Source: QHVT01 sp036389275
GTDB lineage: Bacteria; Acidobacteriota; Thermoanaerobaculia; Gp7-AA8
Direction: 5' to 3'
Assembly: GCA_036389275.1 (NCBI GenBank)
Contig: DASVQE010000066.1
Location: 1-64,000, forward strand
Length of the DNA: 64,000 nucleotides
Part shown: positions 31,201 to 46,200 of the stretch, one piece after another
Numbering within the stretch: the first letter of the stretch is position 1
How the letters are laid out: every line of letters begins with the position of its first letter
The notes under the pieces: generated by a model
Databases searched by the model: none
Seen by the model: only the letters and a program-made list of their open reading frames with translations
What the model was told of the DNA's origin: nothing
Made by a program: the position numbers and the translations under genes

Positions 31201-34200
31201 AACGTCGGCCGCGGCGTCTACACGGTCGGCATCAAGACCGCCGAGCCGCTGGTCGACATCATCGAAGGCGGTGCGTCGCTCGCCGACGGCACCGTCTACA
31301 CGCGCAATGTCCGTCCGGAGGTGCGGGTCTTCGAGGCGGGCGTCACCTTCACGGCCACGCTCGACGGCGCGGCGTTCACCAGCGGCAGCGAAGTCTCCGC
31401 GAACGGCGCGCACACCATCACCGCCACCGCCACCGATCCGGCGTACAGCACTTCGCGCACGGTCACGCGGCGTTTCACCATCGACCGCAGCGGACCGGTG
31501 GTGAAGATCGTGTCGCCGGCGAATGGCGCGACCATCGATGCGCCGTCGACCGCTGTGCGCGTGACCGCCGACGACGCGATCGCCGTCGCCATCAACGGTG
31601 CCACGGCGACAAAGCAGTCGGACGGTTCCTGGCTCGCCGCCGCCGTGCCGCTCGACCTCGGCGAGAATCTCCTCGTCGCCAACGGCCGCGACGCCGCCGG
31701 CAACAACGCCAGCGACAGCATCACCGTGAACCGCGCGAACGCCGGCCCGGCGCTCGTGCTCACCTTCCCGCCCGATCCGTATCTCACCAACCGCCCGCAC
31801 CTCGACGTCACCGGCCGCGTGCTCCGCCCGAGCTCGAGCGTCGCGGTGACGGTGCCGCCGCAGCAGGCCGCGAACGTGGCCACCGATCCGGCGGGCGTGT
31901 TCCGTCTCACCGGCGCAACGCTCGAAGAAGGGGAGACCACCGTCGTCGCCACGGCATCCGAGGGCGGCAAGTCGGTGTCGGTGAGCGCGCGCGTCATCGC
32001 CGACTTCACGCCGCCGAAGGTGCGCCTGCTCGAGTCGGGCGAGCCGTTCGCCGACGGCGCGACGTTCGCCACGCAGGCGGTCATCAGCGGCGACGCGACG
32101 GACAAAGGTCAACCTGTTGACTATTCGCTGCGCGTCGACGGCAACAGCGTCACCGCGCCGTTCGCCGTCACCGCGGCCGGCGGCCATACCGCCGTCATCA
32201 CCGCCCGCGACGTGGCCGGCAACGAGTCGCGCCTCGAGCGCACCTTCTACGTCGGCGCTACGGCCGGCGGCGGCTGCACGCTCAACGCCTTCGATCCGCC
32301 GGACGGCGCGACGATCACCGCCGCCAAGGTCGAGCTGGTCGGCCGCAGCGGCGGCGCAGCCGGGGTGAAGGTGAACGGCATCGCCGCGAAGATGTCCGCC
32401 GGCTCGTTCTGCGCCAGCGTCGAGCTGCCGCAGGAAGGCGCGAACAGCGTCACCATCGTCTGCACCGACGTCGACGGCAAACCGACCGGCGAGCCGCAGA
32501 CCATCACGCTCATCCGCGTGCTGAACGCGCCGAGCGTCACCATCACGACACCCGCCGAGGCGTTCGTCACGCACGATCCGACCATCGTCGTGACCGGCAC
32601 GCTCGGCAACGGTGCCGTCAGCGTCGATCTGAACGGCAAGCCCGCCACCATCAACGGCTCCAACTGGACCGCGACCGGCGTCCGCCTGAGCGACGGCATC
32701 AACGTCCTCGTGGCGCGGGCGAAGAACGCCGCCGGCCGCATCTCGACGGCGTCGCGCCGCGTCACGTTCATCGAAGACGCGCCGGCCATCTCCATCACCT
32801 CGCCGATCGCCGGCTTCGTCACCGGCCAGCCGAAGACGGACGTCAGCGGCTCCTACTCAAACGTCGATCCGGGCTCGCTCGCCATCGCCGGTCTCGCCGG
32901 CGCCGTCGAGGCGACGCCGTGGAGCGACACCACCGGCAAGTTCGTCGCTCACGACGTGCCGCTGACCCTCGGCGACACGACCATCGCCGTGACCGGCCGC
33001 TCGCGCACCGGCCGCACCGCGCGTGCGGAGATCGCCGCGCGCTATCAGGCCGCGATCCCGGTCATCACCATCACCTCGCCGCGCGACAACGACTACTTCG
33101 CCGCCGATGCCGGCGCGAACTTCCGCGTGAGCGGCATCTTCTCCGGCGCCGAAGGCTCCACCGTCGACGTGAACGGCGTGGCCGCGACGGTCGACCAGGC
33201 CGCGAAGACGTTCACGGCGGAGGTGCCGTTCTCGACGTTGCCCGGCGGCATGACGCCGGTCGTGGCGCGTCTCGCGCAGCCGAACGGCGAGTCGGGCGGC
33301 TTCGACTCGCTGCGCGTCTTCAAGCTTGCCGCCGCGCCGAGAGTCCTCGAGACGTTCCCGGCCGCGAGCGCGATCGAGGTCGATCCCGGCGTGGTCGTGC
33401 TCGTGCTCTTCTCCGCGCCGATGAATCGCGAGTCAGTCGGCTCGGCCTTCCGTCTCGAGAATGCCAACGGCACCGCGATCAACGGTACGCTCTACCTCGA
33501 CAAGGATGTGCTCACGTTCGCGCCGGCGACGACGCTGACGCCCGGCGAGCGCTACACGGTCAAGGTCTCCACCGACGCCAAAGATCTGGCCGGACAGAAC
33601 CTCGCCGAGTCGGCCGCCGTGAGCTTCATCGCCGCGACCACCGCGCCGTCCGACGCGCCGAAGCTCACCAGCACGTACGCGCACGTCTGCGCGCAATTCG
33701 TCGACGTGACCGGCACGAGTATCCCCGGCGCGCGCGTGCGCCTCGACTACGGCTCGATCTACTTCACCACCACCGCCTCCGCCACCGGCGCGTTCAGCTA
33801 CAAGGTTCCGCTCTCGGGGCAGCAGGGTTACCAGGTCATCCGCGTGCGCACCGTCGGCGCCGACGGCTCGCTCTCGCCGTTCGTCGAGCTGAAACTGAAC
33901 GTCGACTGCACCGGCCCGCGCGTGGTCAGCGCGGCGTACGACCGGACGGTCAACAAGTTGACCATCGAGTTCTCGCGCGACGTGAAGCCGGAGACGCTCA
34001 CCACCGGCTCGACCGGCAACCTGCAGCTCTCGCTCGAGGGTCGCGTGATCGGCGGCAGCGTTGCGCCGTCGGGCGCGACGGTGGTCCTCACGCCGGCCGA
34101 GGACTTGACGAAGAGCAGCTTCACGCTGCGCGTCCTCACCGGTGTGGAAGACACGCAGAGCCGCAAGCTCGAGTTCCCGCACACGCAGCTCTTCTCGATC

Positions 34201-37200
34201 GGCGACGATCAGCCGCAGCCGGGCAACGGCGGCGGCTACATCACCGGCGAGGTCTACGACGCCACCACCGGCCGCCCGCTGGCCGGCGCGAACGTGCGCA
34301 TCGAAGTGCCGGTGTCGGCGTTCTCGCGCGGACCAGTCGTCACCGCCGCGTCCGAGACTCCGCTGCAGGCCGTCACCATGACCACCGACGCGCGCGGCCG
34401 CTACGGCGATCTCTTCGCCGAGGGCGCGCACACGATCAAGGCGTCGGCGAACGGGTACACGGACATCTGGCGGCAGATCATCGTGCCCGCCGGCGCCGGC
34501 GTGATTCCGATCGACATCCGCCTGACGCGCCGCGGCGAGACGCAGACCGCCGCCGCCGGCGCGCTCACGCTCACCCACGGCGGCACGAGCGCCGTCACGC
34601 GCCGCGCCGAGCTGACCGTGCCCGCGGGCGCGGTCGCCGCCGGCACCAGGCTCACGCTCACCGCCACCGGCGCGCAGTCGCTCGCAGGCCTCCTGCCGCT
34701 CGGCTGGTCGCCGCTCGCGTCCGCGGAGATCGTATCGACGGCGGGCGTCAGCGGCCGCCTCACGTTCGACGTGCCGCAGTCGCAGCTCACCGCCGCCTCG
34801 CAGACGCTGAGCGCGGTGCGCTACGACGAGGCGCGCGACGAATGGCGCGTGCTCGTCCCGGTGGTGAACGTCAGCGGCGACAAGGCTGCATTCGACGTCG
34901 ACGCGCCGGGCGCATACGCGCTGGTTTACGCCGACAAACGTCCGGGACTCGCGTCGCCGCCGCAGGCGCGCGCCGGCGCGGCACTGCAAGGCGTGGCCGA
35001 TCCGTGCGCCGCCGGCACCTGCCCGGCCATGGTCGCCAAGAGCTTCCCGCTGACGCCGGAAGTGGTCCTGCCGACCGGCAGCACCGTGGCCACGCTGAAC
35101 ATCGACGGCACCGCCGCCGCGCAGCTCTTCCCCAGTGGTACCGCGGTACAAGCGTACATTGATGAGGAGCTGCGCCTGGCCGACGGCGGGCGCGAGCTCG
35201 ATCCGCCGTTCGCCACCGATCTGCTGCTCTATCGCGATCTGGCCGGCAACGACGCCGCGGCCGTATTCAATCTGGCGCCGAGCCCGCGCGCGGCCGAGGT
35301 CTTTCTGGAGGTCGGCTTCGACCACATTCGCGTCCTGCCGTATCCGGGACGCCTCGATCGCGGCACGCTCGTCGGTCCGGAAGGCGGACGCGTCCCGGGC
35401 GACGACAACGTCGCCGTCGAGCTGCCCACCGGCGCGGCGCAGGACGCGCTGCGCGCCACCGCGTCGTCGCTGAGCGATCTCGCATCATTCGGCAGCATTC
35501 CCGGATTCCGGATCGTCGGCGGATTGCAGCTCACGCTGCAGCGCGCCACGCAGCCCGCGCCGACGGACGTCGACGGCGACGGCACGATCGATCCGGTCGC
35601 GCCGGTCGAGCTCTCCCGTCCTGCGCGCGCGACGTTCAACGTCGACACCACGAAGCTCCCGGCGGGCACGCCGCAACTGATCCTCGCGGAAGTGATCGAT
35701 CAGACCGCGTTCGGCAATCGCGTCGTGCGACTCGCCGCAGAGATGACGGCGCTGGACGGCGGACGCTGGACCACGACCTCGATCGACCGCGAGCGTCTGC
35801 CGATCGACGGCATCATTCACGAGGGACGCTATCTGCTCCTCGCATCGGAAGCGCCGATCGCGTTCGCCAAGGGCGTGGTGCGCCTCGGCACGAACGTCGC
35901 CGCCGGCGGCGCGCGCGTCTCGACGCCGACCCTCGGCGTGGCCGATCTGGCGCGGCTCACCGGCATCTTCGCGCTGCCCGTTCCGTCCGCACCGGCCGCG
36001 CCGTTTGCACTCGTGCCGCGCACCGTCGCCACCGGCGACGGCACCACGTACACGCACGCGAGCGCGCCCGCGGTGAACGCCGTCGTCGACGTCGGCAACC
36101 TCCTCGTCGTCGCGCAGCCGCCGCACGTTGCGTCGACGATTCCGTCCGCGAACCAGACCGACGTCGCGCTCTCGACCAGCGTCGAAGTGACCATCGCCCC
36201 AGGCCTCGATCCTGCGTCGATCGGCGTGAGCTCGCTGCTCGTCATCGACGCCACGAACAACCTCGCCGTCGCCGGCACCGTCAGCGCGATCGGCAACGTC
36301 GGCATCCGCTGGACGCCGCCGGCAGGCGAGACGCTGCGCCCCGGCCGCCGCTACTCCGTCTCCGTCTCGCCGACGGTACGCGGCAGCAACGGCACGCCGC
36401 TCGGACAGGCGTACACCTTCGCCTTCACCACCGTCGCCTTCCTCACCAGTGGCGAGCTGCATCCCGAGCGCATTCACATCACCATTCCCGACGCGAACGG
36501 CGTGGCCACGATCACCGGCACCGCCGGCGCGCTGCGCGACAACTGGCTCGCCATTCCGGTGCGCCGCGGCAACGACTTCCTCACGAAGTACTCGGTGAAG
36601 GCGGCGCACGACGGCAGCTTCACGCTCGTCATCGGCGGCGACTCGCCGCGCGATCGCGTCACGCTCGACGACCTGATCGATCTGCGCGTGCTCAACGGCA
36701 ACGGCGCGCTCGCGGCCATCGTCCCGCTCACGCCGTTCACCTCGCCCGACGGCCGCGCCTTCATCGCGCCGTCGAGCGTCTCGGTGTCGTTCGTCAGCGC
36801 CGACGGCATCGGCATCAAAGTGCCCGCGGGCGCGTTCGACGTCGCCACGCGCATCGACGTCGCGCCGGCGCCGGCGTCGACGTTCAGCGAAGTGCCGCGC
36901 TTCACGTCGGAGCTGATCCTCGGCGCCGCCGTCAACGTGAGCTTCACCGGCCGCGCGAAGAAGCCGCTCGAGCTGAGCGTGCCGATGCCCGCCGGTGCCG
37001 ATCCGAACCGCGAGTTCTTCCTCGGCCTCCTCGGGCAGTCGCTGCACGGCCCGCGCATCATGGCCGTCGATACGCTGGCCATCGTCGATGGCCGTCTCAC
37101 CACCGCCACGCCGGCCAACACCTCCGGCCGCAGCGTGCGCACGATGGGCGATCTCACGCGCGGCAACGGCCCGAAAGACTACCTGCAGAAATTCATCGAG

Positions 37201-40200
37201 GCGGGCGCATACGCCGCGCTGCAGATGCATCCCGACCGCGGGACGCTGGCGTGGTCGTTCATGAACACCGGCGCGACCGTCTACGAGCTCGTGTGGGACA
37301 CGCTCTGGTCGATGTACGTCGGACATCAGTACGTCGTCGAGTCGGGCGGCCACATCACCTTCCCGGTGCCCGCCGGCACCGCGTTCACCGTGACCGGCTA
37401 CGATCCCGCGACGTCGCTGAAAGCGTTCGAGCAGACGTACGCCGGCGTTCCGCTCGGCGGCAACGGCACCGTGCTCACGCCGCCGGAGAACGACGTCAAC
37501 GGCCCGTATCCGGTGTACGCGTCGCCGTTCCGCATCGAGAACGCCGAGGCGCCGCCGGTCGACGTCACGCTCAACGCGGTGCGCGACGTCGAGCTGTCGC
37601 TCAGCAGCACCGGCGTGCTCACCATCAAGCCGAGCAGCAGCGGCAACAGCGCACTCGCGGGACTGAACGTCACCGCGCTCGACATCGACAGCGGCGAGCG
37701 CCGCGGCCCGCAGCCGCTGCCGATGACCATGCCGGATACGAAAGCCGGCGACCGCATCGTGCTGCTCATCGAGGAGAAGGACATCGATCCGTCCGCGTCG
37801 ATCTCGCTCGTCTTCAACGAGCCGATCAAGATCGACGCCGCCGCCGTCACCGACGACCAGATCGACGAGTACCTCAAGACGATCATCAAATTCGAGCAGG
37901 CGGACAACGCCTCCGCACCCGGCGTCGATCTGCTCAAGGCCGCGCGCATGCGGCTCGACTCCGGCGACCGCCGCGTCACGATTCTCCTCGGCTCGCCGCT
38001 CGAGGCAGGCGTGAAGTTCCGCCTCACGCTCGACAAGAGCATCCGCGACACCTCGAGCAACGACCTCGCTCCGGGTCAGGCGGCGAAGAAGGATCCGACC
38101 ACCGGCGCGCTCTCGCCGATCGGCTCGTCGCCGGCGCCGCTCGAGCTCTGGTTCAAGACGCGCGCACCGAAAGGGAAGTTCGCCGAGTTCGACATCCGCC
38201 AGAGCCCGACCGCGCAGTTCGGCACGATCCGCGAGACCTCGCAGTACGGCAACCTCCTCTTCGTCGCGGCCGTCGACGGCGGCGTGCTCGCCTACGACGT
38301 CTCCGATCCGGCGGCGCTCGCCGCGGCCGACGCGAAGCCGCTGGCGATGGCACCGGGCCGCGACGAGATCGCCACGAATCCCGTCACCGACTACTGGACG
38401 GTGCACGTCGACCATCACGGCCGCGTCTTCTCGACCGGTCTCACGAACATGTTCGGCGCGCTCCGCACGTGGCGCGTCGAAGACTTCATCGACGCACACT
38501 CGAATACGAGCGGCTGCCTGCCGAACGTCAAATACACCGTCTGCAAACAGACCGGCGGCGCGATCATCTCGCAGGCTCCCGGCACCGCGTACGGCGTCGG
38601 CCTGCCGAGCGCGTTCGTGACCATGGACCGCGTCGAGGCCATTCCGCGCAAGGTGAAGTTCCTCGTCGGCGACGCGCCGGTCGAAGAGTGGCCGGTCGAT
38701 GCATTCGTCAGCGCGTTCTGCGGCGGCACGAGCAGCGACGCCGGCGCCGGTCTGAAAAAGTGCAACGCGAAGATTCCGCCGTCCGGCTCGATGTATCGCA
38801 TCCAGCGCATGACGGTCGAGAATCGCAGCCTCGGCCTGCAGTGGTCGGAGGATGCCTTCGATGCGAAGACGGCCGACCTGAACGACGTCCTCTTCGCGCC
38901 GGGCGACACGCTCTACCTCACGCGCAACGTCTCCACGTACGCGGTCATCAATCTGTTCGGCTGGGGCCTCGGCGTGTTCGACGTGAACGCGGTCGAGAGC
39001 AACGAGGTGCAGGGCACCGCGCCCGCCGGCTACGAGGCGCCGAAAGAGCAGGTCGCGCTCCGCGCGTACGCCGACGATCCGTCGATTCCGGATGACATCC
39101 AGAAGGTCGGCGATCTCGCCTTCAGCCCCGACTCCGCCATCCTCGGCGCCGAGACCGGCTCGGTGCGGGTCTACGCGCTCGACACGCGCAAAGGCGCGGT
39201 CGAGTTCTACCTCACGCCGCCGAACGGCATGGACCTCGTCGGCAAGACCGTTCTCACACGCGAGACCAACGCTCGCTGGGATGCGCTGGCCGTGGCGATC
39301 AAGAACGCCACCGGCGTCACGCCGCTCGCGCGCTTCAGCACGTCCGCGATGTACACGAACGCCACCACCGAGAAGCACTACCTGCTGATGACCGCCATGG
39401 ACTTCGGCCTGGTCGCGCTCGAAGCGGGCGGTCCGCCGCTCGGTCCGGACAGTTGGGCCGACGTGATCTACATTCCGCACGGCGCGCGCGCGGTGAACGT
39501 GATCGAGCGCAGCAACATCGCTGTCGTCGCCGACAACGACGGCTACATCTATCTCGTCGATCTCTCGCGCATCGACGAGCGCGACCCGGCGCTCGGTGCG
39601 GCGACGCTCTTCCCGACTATTGCCGCAACGCTCGCCGGCGGCGGGCAGGACCCGCGCATCCTCTGGAAGTCCGCCGATCCGATCGGCATCGGCAACATCG
39701 GTCCGCTCGTCGATCCGGAGACCGGCATTGTCATCGGCGCCGATCTCCTCGGCAAGCGCGTGCGCGTCGGCTCGGCCATCGATCCGAAGCTGCGCATCAT
39801 GGTCAAAGCCGGCGATCGTCTGAAGGAAGTCGGCAGCGTCATTCCGCTCGGCATCGAGACGCCGCGAGGCCTGCTGCCGTGCACGGACGCGGCGACGAAC
39901 GCCGATTGCACCGCATCGATGGCCGTGTTCCGCGTCGAGACGAATCTGCCCGGATCGATGACCGAGACGCTCAGCGAGCTGCCGGTCGCGCTCGAGAGCG
40001 AGACGGTCCTCGGCGCCGAGTCGCTGCAGTCGCCCGATCCTTATCCCGTCTCGCACCTCCGCATCAAAGACCGCAGCGGCAGCGTCAGCGCGCGGTCGAC
40101 GAACGACTTCAAGCTCAAGCGCGTCCTCGACATCAGCTCGATGCCGCGCCTCCGTTACCAGAAGGGCTGGAACCGCTTCGCCACCGACTGGGTCGTCGCC

Positions 40201-43200
40201 ATCGCCGATCCGCGCGCGGCGAAGGACTACGGCACCGCGCCCACCGATTGCGCCGCGTGCGCGCGCCCGCTCTTCATCAACTCGCTCCCCGGCGACGTGC
40301 GCGAGCTCTACACGGCCGGCCGCTTCATTGCCGCACGTCCGGAATTCAATACTGCCGGAACCTACGGATTCCTCGCGGAGAACAACCGCCTCAAGACGCG
40401 CATCACCACGACGCCGGCGGACACCGTGCGGCCGGTGGAGGCGCTCGTCGCCGCGCAGAGCGCACCGCTCGCCGAAGGGATGCTGCAGGAAACGACGTAC
40501 ATGCACAGCGGTGAGGTCGAGACCTCGAGCGTCGACTACGACGCCGGCGGCCGCGCCGGCTGGAATGTGTCGTTCGACCGCAGGTATCGCTCGCGCACGA
40601 TCGGCCTCACGCCGCTCGGCAGCGGCTGGGACAGCTCGCTCTTCCGCCGTCTGCGCGCGCTGCCGAACGGAGACGTGGAGTACCGCGACGGCGCCGAGGT
40701 GTGGCGCTTCGCGCTGAAGGGCGGCGCGTACCAGGCGCCGGCCGGTCTCTTCCTGCGCCTCGTCAAACGCGACGGCGGCTGGAACCTGCTGGATCAACAG
40801 CTCCGCATCACCCGCTTCGACGACTACGGCCGTCTGGTGGCGGAGTCGGACGAGTTCTATACGCCGCGCGAAGCCGGCTCGGGCAACACCATCGTCTACG
40901 TGTACGACGACAAGGGGCGGCTGACGAACGTCATCGATCCGCTCGGCCGTCCCAACGAGCTGACCTACAACCCCGAAGGATTGCTCTCGCAGATCAAGGA
41001 CTGGCACGAGTCGTCGCCGCGCTATATCAACTATCAATACAGCAGCGGCCTGCTCAACGTCGTCCAGCTTCCCGATGTCGCCAACACCTCCGGCGGCCGC
41101 CCGCAGATCCGCTACGCCTACGCCGGCGGCGGCAGCGCGTACAAACAGAAGCTCGAGCTCGCGCCGAACCTCGACACCATCACCGACCCCGGCATGAGCA
41201 CCGCCCGCGTCGACTTCGACTACGACGCCAACGACCGCGCCAAATCGCAACGCTGGGCAACCGGCGAGTCCGCCACCTTCGACTTCGGCGGCCTCCCGTC
41301 CACCTCGAACGTCACCGACGTCCTCGGCCAGAAACGCGACTACACCCTCACCGGCGCCAACAGCACCACCGACCCACTGGCGGACCGCGCGCATGCGTCC
41401 CAGATCACCGACCAGGTCGAGATCTGGGCCGACGCACCGTTCGGCCAACTCCCGACGTCCGTCAAACCAGGTGCGCCGTTGCGCACGACGACTACGCGTA
41501 CGCGGAAGTATGGGTACACGAATGGCGTGCAAACGTCGTCGGAGCTGGTCGGTGTGAGCTCGCGCACGACGTCCTGGAGTTCCGCCAACGGTGCGCCCGG
41601 TCAGAAAATTGACGGAAACACGACTACACCCCAAAGCGGCGGAAGTCCGGCTGCATGGATGCCGCCGCAGGCGGCGAGCACGCATTCGCTGCAATACCAG
41701 TCTGGAGGCGTATTCCTGCAGTCAATGACGGCCGGCGGCAAGACCATCAATGCTCCGGCGGCGAATCGCGATGAGAAGGACCCGGAGGCGACGAACAGTT
41801 CGATCGACTCACATGAGACCTACGATCAACACGGCTTGCTGGCAACCGTTTCGACGAGCGGCGGCACCGATTCCGGCAGCGCCGGCGCGCAGCAGACGAT
41901 CCACTACTGGGACGAGACGGCATCTCGCTACAAGCGCGGCCTGCCCGATTATGTCGAAGACGGAGGCCTGCGAACGACCTTCGCTTACACCGAGGACAGC
42001 ACGTCGGCGACCGATCCGCGCGGTGTCATCACGACGACGACGTTCGACACTTGGAATCGAGCAATCGAAATCAGGACCACGAAAGCGGGCGACGCCTTGG
42101 TTCACGTCCGGCACTACACGTACAAGGCGAACGGACTGCTCGACACGGTGACGGTGACGCGAGACGGAGGTGACGTCGTCACCACGTACGACTACGACGA
42201 AATAGGACGCGAACGCTCCGTCACGACGAATCAGATCGCCACAGTCGGCACGACCACGACCACCACGGGTTACAACCTCGCTGCGCGATCGATCACCACC
42301 GCGGTGTCGGGCGGCGCGACGACAACAACCGATCTCGATCGCCTCGGCCGCGTCGTTCACGTCACGACGACGACCGGCAGTACGCCGATCGAGCAGCAGT
42401 TCGCGTACGACTTGTCGGGGAAGGATGTTTACTCGAGCGACATGTTCACGGCGTCGGCCTCGGCTCACGACGCGTACGGCCGTGAAATCGCGACGACGGA
42501 CTCCGACGGCACCATCCGTACATACGAGTACGACGACTGGGGACGCGTTACGCGAATGAAGGACCTGAGCGAAGGCGGCGGTGCCGTCGTGGGTCAGACG
42601 TCGTATTCGTACACCGATGCGGGAACGCTCATCTCAGAGACGACGAACGTCGACTCGGGTGCGGTGCGCTCGACTACTTACGCGTGGGACGGCGGCGGGC
42701 GCACGACCGGTACTGCTACGGACGGCCGCGCGCAGCGAGCGGTCTATGACACGGCCGGCCGCGTCATCAGCGAAAGCGAAGGCGGCGGGTCGGAGAGGGC
42801 CGTCGACGACCCGTACACATCGACGACAATCGGCTCGTACGACGGATTGCTGCCGGTCAACGCGGAGACATCGGAGAAGGCCGGCGGAAAATACGCTCTG
42901 TCGTGGGAATACGACAGCAGCGGCAATGTGAAGCAGCAGACCCTCGAGGCCCTCACCTGGACCCAGCAGTTCGACCAGCTCGGGAATCTTCGTAGAGCCG
43001 CGGTGCCGGGACGGCCCGAAAAGCAGTGGGATGTCGACGCGCGCGGCGCCGTGACGTCCGAGACGCTGCCCGGCGGCGGACAGAATGTCTTTGCATACGA
43101 TGCCAGCGGCGCACGGACGGGTTACAGAGATCCTGGTGGTGACACTACGGCGACGCATACCGATCTGATCGGGCGACCGACGCAACGCGACTATGCCGAT

Positions 43201-46200
43201 GGCACTCACGAAACAATCGAGTGGGAAGGTACGCGCGTCAAGTCGGTCACCGACCGGCAAGGGCGCAAGCAGACCTTTACCTACAACGCGAAGGGTCAGT
43301 TGGCGTTCGTTTTTGACGGTGCGGGAACGAAACTAGACGAACTGCAGTACGACGCCGCCGGCCGGCTCACATCGTGGAAGACCGCGGATGCGGAGCTCAC
43401 GTGGAGCGACTTCAATCTTGAAGGTCAGCCGAAGACCACGACGCAGCGTCGCTTCAAAGACGGGAGCGCCTTCGCGAGCTCGCCCATCGTTCTCGACGAA
43501 TTCATACAGCATCACGGCTGGAATAGTCATGGCGAGCACACCGACTACACGATGCCGGCGCCCATCGGTTTCCATTTCCCGGCCGGGTGGCGCGACAAAA
43601 TCCATCAGGACCATGACCCGATGGGGAACGTCAGCGCGATCACAGGCCTGATGTCAGCGACCTATGTCAACACCGGCCGTCCGCGCTCGCGCACTGTCAT
43701 TACGATGTCCGGCAAGCAGATCGTCCGGGATTATGCCTATGACCCCGCGACGTCGCTCCTGAAGCAGATGTCCGTGGATGTGAACGGAACCGTCGTCGCC
43801 GGGAGCGACATATCGTTCGACGGGCTTCAGAAATCGTCCGCGCGGCTCCTTGGCGTATCCTCAGGCCAGCGGTTCGTGCAATGGCGATACGACGCGCGTA
43901 GCCGGGTCGCCGCGTCAGCGGCAGGTACGATTGCGGGTGCCGATCCGCTGAGCGGGTCGCCCGGGAGCGCAAGAGACGCAATCGATGCGGGTGATTTCCG
44001 CTTCGAACAGCAGCGCGTCCCGCAGTTCGATGCTGCGACCGCGGCGGCGCTGAAGGCCCGCGGCATCGATGTCACCCACATCGATCCGCCGACTGCCTCA
44101 TTCGACAAACAGAGCGGCGGCGGACACAAGATCGCGAAGGTTACGCGCGGTCCGAAGGTCTATCCGTTTGCGTGGAATGGAGCGGAACGCGTCAGCGACG
44201 GCCGTTTCGATTATCGATTCGATGCGAAGGGCCGCTTGATCTCGGCCACTGAAACCGGTACCACGGCGCCGAAACGGCGGATTCTCTATGCATACAGTGG
44301 AACCGGGCGTCTGGTTGGCCGGCGCGCCGAGTACGCGCTGGTTCCGACGCCGGCGGCGGCGGATTGGAAGCTGGAGGACCGTGCAGGCGTAGTTGCCGCG
44401 GACGGCCTCCCGGGCGACACCACGTTCGTATGGGACGCCGTCAGCGACAATCTGCTCGAAATCTTCAAAGCGGGTGCGACACCGTCCGACCCGCAAGGCG
44501 GTCTGCTCAAGCAAATTGTCCATGGCGGAGCGTCATACGACGATCCGATCGAGACCACCTCGGCCGATCCGCTCACGGGCACGGTCGCGCATCTTTACCC
44601 TGTCTATGACGAAGCCGGTGGCGGCTCACTGCAAGCAGTGCTGAACGAGCAGGCGCAGGTCGTTGCGCGCACGCTACCAAACGATCCGTACGGCGCGGAC
44701 GACGTCGACTTCGCCGGCGCCGCTGTTGACGACGTGTCGATCACTGCCGCGAAGGACGCCAGCGGAGCGCTGCAACGCGTGCGCGTCGTCGTGCACGCGA
44801 CGGAACAGCTGGCTCGTGCGACGATCGCGGGCGGCGGTCGTTTGAGCGTCGTCGACGCGGACGGTCGAATCGTGCGCAGCGCGACCGTAGCCGCCGCCGC
44901 CGTAGCGGGCGATGCATACGCGGTCGAGTGGGTGCTCACCGGGAGTGAGTGGTCTGCGCTCACGAATCCTGCCGCAGCTGTCGTCGGCGGAACGTCCCGA
45001 ACGCCCGCAGCACTCTCGGTCGGCGTCACGAGCGCGCTGCGCGCCGCGGCCTGGAGCTTCGATGTACCGATCTTGCCGCCGCCCGCGTGGGCGACCGCGA
45101 GCGGCAGCAGCATCGTCTCGTCTGCCGAACTGCCGGTCGAGCTGCGAGAGCCGCTCGGATCGGTTGCGTCGTTCGTCGGCTCCGTCGGCGACGGTCGTAA
45201 TGAAACGCGTGAGCTGTATCACGTCGAAGCGTTGTCGCTCGTCAGTGTCGGCAGTGCAGACGTCGTGGACGATCTCGTCACCGCCCGAATGCATGCACAG
45301 CCCTTCGCCGATCCGGCGACTCGCCTCAACTATGTGCGCGCACGCTGGTACGACCCGGCGACCGGCGCTTGGCTCACCCCCGATCCGAAGGGCTACGTCG
45401 ACAGTTCGAACCTTTATTCGTTCGCCGGCGGCGATCCGGTGAACCGCCGCGATCCGACCGGTCAGGCTTACTGGGAAGACCGAGTCGCTGAGCTGCAGGA
45501 CATGCTCATCAAGATGTATCGCCGGCAGCGCCAGAACCCCGGCAACATTGGTGACTTCATTCTTCTCGAAGCCGAGATCAAAGCGGAGATCGAACGGCTC
45601 GAGCGGGTCAAGCCGCGTAAGCCCGAGGCGCCAACCGGCCCGAGTCTCTTGCAGCGCGGCCTGGATCTGCTCGCGAAAGCAGAACACGAGGCGGTCGCCA
45701 AGGCGCACAAAGCCGGCGAGGATTTTTGGAAGTACGAGCCGAAGCCCGACAGCGACCAGGTGCGCGCCGCCAAAGAGGAGATCGGCGCGTCTACCGAGAA
45801 CAAGGGTCAGAAGCTGGGACAAGTCGCCGGTGAGATCACAGGTTCCGTTTTCGCGGCGAGCGCTCAGGTCGGCATCTTTGTCATCGAAGGTGAGGTGGGC
45901 GGCAAGCTTCTCGAAGAAGCCGTCGGGGTTGTTCAGACGGTTGTACGCCGCGGCGGCCGTCTCGGTAACGCTGCGACCCGACAGCAGGTCCACGAGATTG
46001 CCGCGGAGCTGCAGTCGAGAGGCTGGACCATTACAGGCGGCGGCGGTGTGGCGCCCGAGGAATACCTCAGACCCATCAGTGGCACGGGGCGTAAAGGAGG
46101 CTCGTATATCGACATTACCGCGACGAAAAACGGCCGCACGCTGCGGATCAATACCGTCGACACATACGCCGACGGCGTTACGATGACGAAGCGTGAGGCG

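Noticed and set aside
28195..32574. Other long antisense frames (also near 15.3-19.2, 10.2-12.2, 22.0-24.2 and 24.3-28.2 kb)
   Set aside because: Same reason: repetitive basic/Ala-rich translations opposite well-supported genes with domain content.
35485..41694. A minus-strand frame of over 2,000 codons opposite the Rhs gene
   Set aside because: Composition is Arg/Ala/Asp/Val-rich without domains or signal peptide; it mirrors the G/C third positions of the real gene and contains no recognisable motif.
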